From Cavia porcellus (lineage: Eukaryota; Chordata; Mammalia; Rodentia; Caviidae), in contig NW_026947489.1 in the NCBI RefSeq assembly GCF_034190915.1, positions 59,024,001 through 59,088,000 of the forward strand: a stretch of DNA of 64,000 bases, written 5' to 3'. Every line of letters starts with the position of its first letter. The first letter of the stretch is position 1. The notes under the pieces were generated by a model. It saw only the letters and a program-made list of their open reading frames with translations, was not told the DNA's origin and searched no databases. This document shows, piece after piece, positions 55,840-64,000 of this stretch. The translations under genes were made by a program, and so were the position numbers.

Positions 55840-56325
55840 ATTTTTTCTTTAGATCCAGTATCAGATGATGAACCCCAATTGTTTCCCACTGACCTAGGGA
55901 ATTCTTTCTGCAAGCATATTTGAGTAATAAACAAATATAATCATTGCAGACAGGGGTTTTAGGTTAATTCAGTTTGCCTCAAGATCTTGTTACAGTGAAC
56001 ATTCTAGAAGCTTTTCTATGTTGACATTGTTTTTTCTTCTTTCTTCCTTGAGTTCCTTAATATCAAATACCAATTAGGGGAGGCATGTGTAAATTGAACC
56101 ATAGTTTAGTCATGGTAAAAAATAGGATCTGGTATTCGGGGAGTTCAGACTTTCCCATGATGATTCAGTGTTTGAGTGGAGTCTACTCAGAACATCACTG
56201 GTCATTATCAGGAGGAACAGCATGGAAAGTTATTAATACACAGGTGCATGATAGCCATGCAAAATATGAGACGGAAAGAAAGGCCAGATAGCTAAGGCTC
56301 AAGTATATTTTTCTAAGAGGGAAAT
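55840..56325. other. sequence leading into L1 3' UTR
   Basis: No exon recognised. The right part may already be L1 3' UTR. Confidence 0.35.
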
Positions 56326-56329
56326 GAGC

Positions 56330-57612
56330 AGGGTAGGGGGATTCAAAACAAGACATCATAATAGCTAGTGCTGATTTAATATCATCTTGTTTTGAAGTCC
56401 CATCAAGCTGTTGTTCTTCGGTCTCCATTGGTTTTATCATGTTGTATCTTATTGGATTTTATTATATGTAATAAAAAAATTTTTATAGGCAAAGAAATAA
56501 TATAGAAACCATTGTTCATTTTTTGTTAGCTGGTTCTAAATACCCTGTAATACTTTCAGTCTCTTAAATGGTTTCACACTGTCTTGATATGTTTTATGCT
56601 ATAGTATACAAAGTTATACTCAAGTATTTCAAGGAAAGAGACACTATGGTAACTACTATTATGTCAAGTTATCTGGTGGTGAAACACTATGTTGCTTAAA
56701 TTGTTCTGTTCTGACCTGTGTTGTTATGTTGTTATGTCCTCTCTTATCTCAATCTCCCCTTTTTTGTCCTTTTTTTAAAATTATTTTTTTAATTAAGGGA
56801 AAAATAAATTAAAACAGAGCAGGATATAGTAACTTTTTTGTTTTCCTATTAACCTGATTTGAACTCCTGTATTGCTCTAACCATCATGTATTGACTGATT
56901 TTACTCTATTCTGTTTTATTTGATAGTATCAAGTTTGAGGGTGGTATAGGCAACTACTTTGAAGGCTATAAGATTCACTATGATGGCCATTCTGATTTGA
57001 CTATTATCTTCTTTTGAAGTCCTGTAAGGTCTGCAATGATTCGGTTTTATTGGTTTTGTTCTGTACTGTTTTGTTCAATTTTATTATACCTGATGATATA
57101 GGCAACTCTTTTTAAGATTGCAAGTGGCATTATGGTAACCATTGTTGATCACCTGGTATTCTGTTTTCACATCATGTACTATGACTATCCTTTTGTTTTG
57201 ACTGACTCCGTTTTGTTTTGTCACATTTGGTTTTATTCTCTTCAAAAAAAAAGTAGCAAGAGCTGTGGGAGTAATAAAACCCAAAATGTATAATTGTTAT
57301 TGTATAAAAGAGAGGAAAAGAAAGTGCTCTAAAGGATATAACTGCATGTATATTTAAGTGTGTAAGATAGATAACTATATTACTAAGTTTTTGTTGGATC
57401 ATTGAACACAACTGTTTGCAGTCTCACTGTTTGAATGTCCACTTAGTATGCTTTAATTTTGTAACTTGAACAACTATTTCTAAGATGACAATATGTAATC
57501 TGTTAACTAGTGATTTCTTCTTATTTTCTTGAAATTCTATATTACTTGTACCCTCTTACTGTTTTGTTTTGTTTTGTGTTTCTCTATAAATAAAAAAAAA
57601 AGAAAAAAAAAG
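56330..57612 (+). mobile_element. LINE-1 3' UTR with ~150-bp tandem units and A-rich tail
   Basis: A T/G-rich 3' UTR with repeated unit starts near 56503 (GAAACCATTGTTCATT), 56646 (TGGTAACTACTATTATG), 56983 (ATGGCCATTCTGATTTGAC) and 57133 (TGGTAACCATTGTTGATC). Each is followed by a TTTTG/TTTTGATTGA-like core and GATGATATAGGCAACT-type words. The units match those at 14233-14660. A-rich tails occur at 57244-57252 and 57590-57612. Only the 3' end of the element is present. Confidence 0.75.
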
Positions 57613-57721
57613 ACAATTTTTAAGGGGAAGTATATGATTTTTAATAGAAATGAATGGTCCCAGAAGGCAATGTTCTAGAACAAAGTTCTCCTGGGGTCTT
57701 ACGTGTATTCCATTTAATTTT

Positions 57722-57762
57722 CGCTTGCCAAGTACTTACACCACTGAGCTAAATCCCTGGCC
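57722..57762 (-). mobile_element. ID SINE 5' fragment, antisense
   Basis: The plus strand reads CGCTTGCCAAGTACTTACAC then CACTGAGCTAAATCCCTGGC, the reverse complement of an ID head (GCCAGGGATTTAGCTCAGTG). Only the 5' third is preserved. Confidence 0.65.
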
Positions 57763-57956
57763 TCCCCTCTCTGTTTTTGGTGTGTTCAATTCTCACTTTT
57801 GTTTTCTGATATCAGCTTAGTGGCATTTCAGTAAGAAGACTGATAATAACTGTATCCCTGTTTGGTGCATCTGATCCTTGGCCCACAGGGGAACTTCACA
57901 CTTGCCAGGACTCTTCTCTAAAGTCCAAAGCAATAGGTACCAGGGTACGATCTTCT

Positions 57957-58059
57957 TTTTTATTTTACTTTTTGTCTTTTTATCGGTACCAGGGATCGAA
58001 CTCAAAACTGCCTGCTTCCAAGGCAGGAACTTATGCTGCTGAGCTAAATCCCCAGCCCC
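57957..58059 (-). mobile_element. ID SINE with target-site duplication, antisense
   Basis: Minus strand: GGGGCTGGGGATTTAGCTCA, GCATAAGTTCCTGCCTTGGA, TTCGATCCCTGGTACC, then an A-rich tail (T-rich here at 57957-57970). Flanks CAGGGTACGATCTTCT (57941-57956) and CAGGGTAAGGTCTTCT (58060-58075) agree at 14 of 16 positions. Confidence 0.92.
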
Positions 58060-58144
58060 CAGGGTAAGGTCTTCTGAGCTTGGCCAGGGCTGTAGAATTC
58101 CTTTGTGGAGTCTTCAGAGTGGACCCTGATGAGAAAACGTTATT

Positions 58145-58167
58145 GAAAAAAAAAAAAAAAAAAAAAA
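58145..58167 (+). repeat. poly(A) tract
   Basis: About 23 consecutive A residues after GAAAACGTTATTG. It may be a retroposon tail, but no SINE body is recognisable immediately upstream. Confidence 0.9.
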
Positions 58168-58568
58168 CTCCCAACCTAGAAATCATTTCCATAAAAACAG
58201 AGAAAGAGAACACTTCCATTATTTGAATAAGCATTTGAATAAGCAGAATGTGATGGACTCCATGGCAGTAAGCTGAGAGATAGCAGATAGAGGAAAACCT
58301 CATCCCTTTAGGTGGCCAGGCAGGTAGAACCCATTTAATGCATGTTTTCAACATAGGTAGCAGCCAGTCCTTAAGAGGAGCTGACAATATGATCTACCAT
58401 ACATAGCTCCTTCCAAATTTACCTGGTAATTGGGGTGACATCTGTGTTACTGGGCTGCTTGTTGGCTTTCTCCAGAAGAAAAACAAGCTTTTGTGTCTTC
58501 CAGACATAAACTGGTTTTGCAAATTGGAGCCAGGAGCCCAAGGATCAGCCTCCAAACATTGATAGAGG

Positions 58569-58672
58569 AGTCTCTCCCTCTCCCTCTCCCTCTCCCTCTC
58601 CCTCTCCCTCTCCCTCTCCCTCTCCCTTTGTCTCTGTTTCTCTGTTTTTCTCTCTTTCTCCTTTCTCTTTCT

Positions 58673-58723
<51 letters not shown>

Positions 58724-58795
58724 GTCTCTCTGTCTCTCTCTCTCTCTGTCTCTCTCTCTCTCTGTCTCTCTCTCTCTCTTTCTCTCTCTGGATCT
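58569..58795 (+). repeat. (CTCCCT)n then (TC)n polypyrimidine tract
   Basis: 58571-58627 is a hexamer repeat CTCCCT of about nine units. It passes through a T/C-rich interruption into CT dinucleotide repeats with TCTG variants to about 58790. Open frames crossing it (repeated PL/SL or RE) are artefacts. Confidence 0.97.
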
Positions 58796-61700
58796 GTCTT
58801 TTTTGCTTTTCAAAATGATGGTTCCTGGGTCAGGAGATTGACAAAGACCCACCACATAGTATTTAGGGTGATAGATTTGAAAAAGATGCACAGACTTACC
58901 ATGGTAAATCCTGAGTGGCAAATTCTCTAAGAAAAAGGAAAATCTTTTCTTTTACTTTGGATTCAGAGAATGAGCCTCTTGTTTTAAATTTGCAATTGTC
59001 CTTACAACCCATAAGATTTAAATAGCAAGATTTATGACAATCAGCAGTGTCACAGACCCAAGATATGTGGTTGCTGGGGAATAGTGAAGTATCTCATGGC
59101 TGAGTCCAAGGTGAGTCCAGGGTTATGCCCTGGCACACCATTCCTGGATAGAACCATTCCCCCATCCAAGAATCTATGAGCAAGACCTCTCCACAGAACC
59201 CCAGAGACAGCACAAGCGGATCCTAGAAGGGAGGCACAGTGACCAACAGTGTGGGACAAATGAGCCTCCAAGGAGGGACTGTGTTGGGCAGTGGGTAAAG
59301 GAAGTAGTCAGGTCCCAAGAGCCATCTTCCCACTGCCTTGCCTCCAAGGCCAGCACTGATGCAGGCTGACTTGTGCTGAGTGAGGAGGGGCATGTTTTGC
59401 ACAGCACAACACCCTGAGCCTCTATGCAGCGCACAGCTGCCCAGGAGGCAGAGAACACTGCCTTCAATTTTCACTTGAAGATTAATGAGGTCAATCAGCA
59501 AACTGCCCAGAGTGACCAGCCAAGTAGGGAGAAGGTGTCAGCATCTAATTCATATGTGTGACACTAGCACAGAGTGTGTATGTCCCACACTAAGTTGATA
59601 CTCAGCAATAACAATTACTAATGCATCAGGGCTGTCACATCCGGAGGGGTCCCGGAAGCTTGTGCCACCATTCAACTCTGCAGGCGCTACCCATGCCTTT
59701 GCTTCTTAAAAAAATCTTCTTATGCTTTTTCAGCACATCACCTGCTGGCTGGTTGTAGAACTTAGCTTCTGGGGTTAAGGTCTGCATCATGGTTGTTGCA
59801 TTTAGTGCTCTGCTCTGACCTCACAGAGCACCAACTGTGAAGAACTCCATAATGCAGAGGAGGACTTTGGAAATTGGGACTTTTATTGTGCTTTGAAAGT
59901 GTTGGTCACAGTTCTGACAAGCAGGGGCCTTCCTGGGTCTGGGCTGCCCATGCATAGAAACAGACAGGTAAACACTTTGTTAACTAGAGAACCAAAAGGA
60001 GATAATTCTTGTGTTCTCCATCGGCCTTCAGTTCTCACATGTAGAGTGATTTCCTAAGCTCAGTACTAATCTCTATGCACTGGGAGAGGGGAGAGGGTTA
60101 ATGAGATGCCCTGATTGCTAATAACCCTCTAAAAGGGTAGTGGGGACAGTGAGAGGCCCTGGTGATGATAGGGAGCACACATGCTAATGGTTCACTGAAT
60201 GACTGTGTGACAGAACAGATGTGTAATGTTTACTGAGTGTCCTCTAACAAATCTGAAGACACATGGGTGAATATAATATAGCCCTGCCTTCTCCCCTCCA
60301 ATGGGGCTTACGTTCCAGGGGCTGAAACAGGTGGAGACAACTAATCATGGTACTAGTTAAGTACAAATATTCATCACAAAGCATAAATGAAGACTTACTA
60401 TTTCAACATTGATGTAGTCTGGGCTTGGGTAATTTTACAAACAAGAAAGGCATTTTAAAGCTAATGTCTATGTAAAGCATCACAGTTTAGAAACCTATTT
60501 CCCGTAAGTTATCACTCTAACACACAATAAAAATATAATGAAGAATATTTCTTAAAGACAAAAAAACTATAAATTGGCAATTTACCACTACAGGGAGGAT
60601 TTTGAAAAGAGAAGAATTTAAATGAAATTTAAAGGGAACCTTAGGTAGCTACAATTTATAAGTTACAAAAAGAGACAGAAGAACTTTACTGAGAAAAATT
60701 CGTAAGAATGGCTCAATCAGGCGTGAAGATTGGGGAGTTAGATGTCAGAGCCAGTAGCAGAGGACGGACCGGGACCCGGGACAAGGCACAACCTGTGGGC
60801 AGCGTCACTTTGGAAGGAGGAAATGGAGTCACCATGTGGGCTTGGTACTAAAGATCACAGAACTGAGAAAAAGCTAGTTGGGCTGAAGACAGAGAAATCA
60901 AAATAAAAGAGCAGCTGGGCGAGAGGACTTCTGTGAAAATTGGAGAAAAATAAGGAGACTAGAGGGAGAGTTATCTATGTATTTTCATTTTTAAGTGAAT
61001 ATTTTTAAAGCACAAAAAGACTTTTGAACCCAACTTTTACAAAGAAATCCATATCAAAATGGCAGAATAATATTGTAGCTTCTGCTAAATGAGTCAAACC
61101 TGTTAAATGAACACCAAATACTATATGCAGATCAAATCATAGCCGAACTTCCAGTTCAGCGTAACACAGGTGACTTCTTAGCAGAGGCCTTTGGGCTCGA
61201 GCTCCAGTGCTCGTAGGTCCCCACTCCAACGATTTTGGACTTGTCCACTCCAGTGGCCACGTGAGCCAGTTGCTTGCTGTGACTGTCTCTGCTTATGTCC
61301 TGTTGGTTCCATTTCTCTCCAGAGCCCCAGTTGTAGGAAAGCAGAGAGAGGGACGGGGCCGTGCCAAGTGTTTACGAACATCTGCAAGGCTCTTGTGGAA
61401 ACAGGATCAGATTTATGTTGTGTGGTTTTGAGAGTCATCTCCCTGGATAGAAATTAGAGGCCGGAAGGTTTTAGTTTAACAGAAACAGACAGCAGAATTT
61501 TAGGCACGGATATAACAATGAAATCCAAATAGAGAGTTTGCAGGCAAGATTCTTGGTGCAAGGTACTGCAAACCGGATTCAGTATATCCATCACGAGTGG
61601 GATTTACAATGAGTTTTTAATCTAACAGCCCATGTTTTTTGTAACACATGCAGCAGAGGGCAGAGGAAACATGTTTATTCCCCAGGGAATGGATGGCAGA

Positions 61701-62335
61701 CTTAATCTGAAAGTGACAGCTGTGAGTTTGAAACCAAAACATTCAGACCATGGCAAGATAAGAATAAAACCCTGGAAATGGCTGCAGCCTCAGTGTCTGG
61801 TTATTATCATACTGCTGGCTTGGAGGCAGAAAGGCACCTCAGTTTTTATAACTTTTGCAGGAAGAATGTGATGCCTATTTTTCTTTTTAAATTATGGAAT
61901 CCAAAGCTGCCGTCTTGAAGGCTTTCATTGTAGGGTTGCTCAGGGCCATTGTCACAGAGTGAACAACTAGCTAGGTAGTCTAATTTTTTGCATTTGAATG
62001 AAAACTTGACTGGCCATATTGAAAAAACTTTAAAAGAATTATGCCAGTGTCATGTAAATAACATCAGGAAATGAAATCTATTATGGTTATTGTTTTGGAC
62101 ATTTTAACGCTTTGTTTTCCCAGATGGTTCATGCAAAACTCATGATGGCCCTGGTGTTAATGAACAAGCTGAGGCTCTCCCTGGGCAGATGATGGGGTGC
62201 GGTCCTCCTGTCACAGCTCTGCAGATTCGCCCATGTGCATGCTCCTCCTTGTCTATGGGGAGCAGCAGTGCCACTGCCCAGGGAACACCTGGCATTCCAT
62301 ATAAGAGGGACAAGCGTGTACTCAGAGCTTCCTGT
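58796..62335. other. unique sequence, no gene seen
   Basis: No exon or transposon was recognised in this 3.5-kb stretch. Frames near 59050-59500 and 61178-61457 occur on both strands with no recognisable domain. Confidence 0.45.
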
Positions 62336-62339
62336 CTTT

Positions 62340-62995
62340 AAAAGGAATTCTTCTGCACTGTTGGTAGGCATGTAAACCAATACAGCCACTGTGGAAATCA
62401 GCATAGAGATTCCTCAAAACACTAAAACTAGGAATTCCATTTCAACCTTTCTAGGTATCTTTCCAAAAGAGTTGAAGACATTGCATTACAGTGAAACACA
62501 CATAACCATGTTTATAACAGCACGATTCATGATAGTCAAATCTGGGGAGCAGCTCATGAGTCAGATCTTGGGAGCAGCCTTGTGTTCATCAGCTGACAAA
62601 GGCACAAGTCCACCATGAAGAATAAACCTGAGTCATTTGTAGGAAAACGGATGCACTTTGAGACCATAATATTAAGTGAAATAAATCAGACACACTGCTT
62701 AACTATGACATGATTTCTCCTATGCAAGAAACCCCAGGTAGAGATAAATTAAAGAATAAAATAAAATATAGGCAACAGCATACAGGGAGATGGCTCCTTT
62801 GCAAATAAGAAGATCTGGAGATTCAGGGACTACCAAGGGAGGGGAGAGAAATAAAAAGAATTGAGATGTGTTACGTACATGTACGTAGCTCCTAAAATGA
62901 GTAGAGCAACATTATGTAACACAGCATGTATTAATGAAAATAAATACATATAAATAAAACACAAAGTCAAAATAAAAATGAATAGGAGAATAAAA
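62340..62995 (+). mobile_element. LINE-1 ORF2 end and 3' UTR
   Basis: Recognisable in order: CTTCTGCACTGTTGGTAGGC, CAATACAGCCACTGTGGAAA, TTATAACAGCACGATTCATG, AACGGATGCACTTTGAGACC, TATTAAGTGAAATAAATCAG and TGACATGATTTCTCCTATGC. These are the ORF2 carboxy end and 3' UTR. An A-rich end follows to about 62995. A 16-bp palindrome TACGTACATGTACGTA lies at 62872-62887. Truncated 5'. Confidence 0.85.
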
Positions 62996-62999
62996 AACT

Positions 63000-63960
63000 A
63001 AAAATCCAACGTGCCAGGTGTTCCCCACCAGTTCTGATCTGTCCCGTGCAGGCCTGACACTCCAATGTCACTACTTCCTCTAAACTTGCTCAGGCTCTGG
63101 TTCTTACCTCTTCCTGAGTGTTCTCTGTGCACTCCCAGCCAGGTTCAAAGTTAGCTCCTAGTGCAGCTGGCCCGTGGCCCAGCTCACATAGTGCGTGACT
63201 CTTGCGACCTCTTCCTCTTCCTTGCTTCCAGATGTCCCAGGCCTTCTTTCTGGGGCTGCTCCCCGGCCTTCTCCTGCGTGATCCAATTCTTCCACATCAC
63301 TGTGAGCAACATCTGTGTTCTAAGATCCCCACATCTGCACTGTGGCCTGTAAGTTTTGTCATTGAGAAGTTCAAGGGATAGAATATTTTGTTCCCAAATG
63401 AGTTTCAAGGAGCTTTCTGGGTTTTGAAATTATGACTGACATAATATAATCCCTGATTTCCTGGAGTTTCAATCATTGCAGAACCATTTTATCCACATTC
63501 AATCAAAAGAAACAAGTACCAGAGCCTAGGATGTAAGCAGGAAGTGGCAGCCAAGAGGGGACATGGGAGGGCACTGACAGACGGTCTGTGCCCATAGAGC
63601 TTGCCCCGGACATGCCCTGAAATTGAAGAGCCTCTCTGCAAAGATCTGCATCCTCTCAGCCTGGCTCCAAAGTCTCTTTCCTATTACATTTCAACTGCCA
63701 AAATAGCTCTTTGAATTCGGTGCTTAGAAGGATTTAGAGATACTAAAAATTGCAGCATATCCTACAGAGCTATTTGTAAGAGGAAAGCCATAGAGGCAGA
63801 GAAGTGGGTTGCTGAGAATAATAGGGTGCGCTTGAAAAGGAACAACATGAGGATTAGAATTAGGGCAGTCTTCTGCATATTGAGATTTCCCAAACCCAAT
63901 TTTTCTCTAAGGAGTTTCACTCCAATTTTTTTTAAATGAAGAAAAGTTAATTTTTTTTGA
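63000..63960. other. unique sequence, no gene seen
   Basis: No exon or transposon recognised. The open frames at 63161-63408 have no domain. Confidence 0.4.
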
Positions 63961-63968
63961 AATTTACA

Positions 63969-64000
63969 TATACACATGCACACACACAGACACACACACA
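63969..64000 (+). repeat. (CA)n microsatellite at window edge
   Basis: CA-rich run (ACACATGCACACACACAG...) continuing past the end of the window. Confidence 0.9.

Noticed and set aside
58394..58930. Open frames of 145-175 codons with RE or PL/SL repeats
   Set aside because: Produced by the CTCCCT/TC tract and not by a gene.

Overview
This window looks like nuclear DNA of a rodent: intergenic or intronic sequence, mostly AT-rich and non-coding, made of old and young transposon remnants around one CpG island. The most diagnostic feature is a short tRNA-derived SINE of the ID type (best copy 22261-22375: tRNA-like head, A and B boxes, 'GATCCCCGGTACC', A-rich tail). It occurs with B1 monomers and B1+ID dimers. 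That mixture fits a non-murine rodent, and the ID head and tail look most like the hystricognath (guinea pig, mole-rat) type. The species call is inference from remembered consensus sequences, not a database match.

Layout. 0-11.8 kb: mostly unique sequence with an ERVL-type LTR (1.7-2.2 kb), a B1+ID dimer (3.9 kb), an ID copy (6.5 kb) and an antisense L1 ORF2 piece (7.2-8.06 kb). 11.9-15.8 kb: a dense, rearranged LINE-1 block with pieces in both orientations. 18.2-18.9 kb: two B1 copies and a long GAAA tract. 23.7-24.8 kb: two LTRs. 26-28.4 kb: old L1 pieces. 31.3-35.2 kb: one ancient L1 spread over about 4 kb (ORF1, inter-ORF, ORF2, 3' end), broken by two mariner fragments in opposite orientation. 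35.8-36.8 kb: AT-rich DNA dense in homeodomain cores, then a triple CCAAT array. 39-41 kb: three MaLR-type LTRs. 41.28-43.4 kb: a GA/GAAA tract followed by a CpG island, the only promoter-like region. 46-58 kb: scattered LTRs, a mariner fossil, an L1 3' tail with tandem units, ID copies and microsatellites. 62.3-63.0 kb: a younger-looking L1 3' end.

Genes. No complete protein-coding gene is visible. The best candidate is a first coding exon on the plus strand inside the CpG island: an ATG at 42869 with an in-frame upstream stop, 17 codons, then a consensus splice donor at 42920. An 11-codon upstream ORF precedes it. I could not identify the gene. The remaining open frames are short and explained by transposons, simple repeats or chance. 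No tRNA gene, rRNA, CRISPR array or bacterial-type operon was seen.

I did not find a convincing undescribed biological system. The observations most worth checking are the CpG-island promoter with its RFX-like sites and uORF, the ~150-bp tandem units in two separate L1 3' ends, the head-to-head mariner pair, the CCAAT array at 36.6 kb, and a CA microsatellite enclosed in a perfect 11-bp stem.
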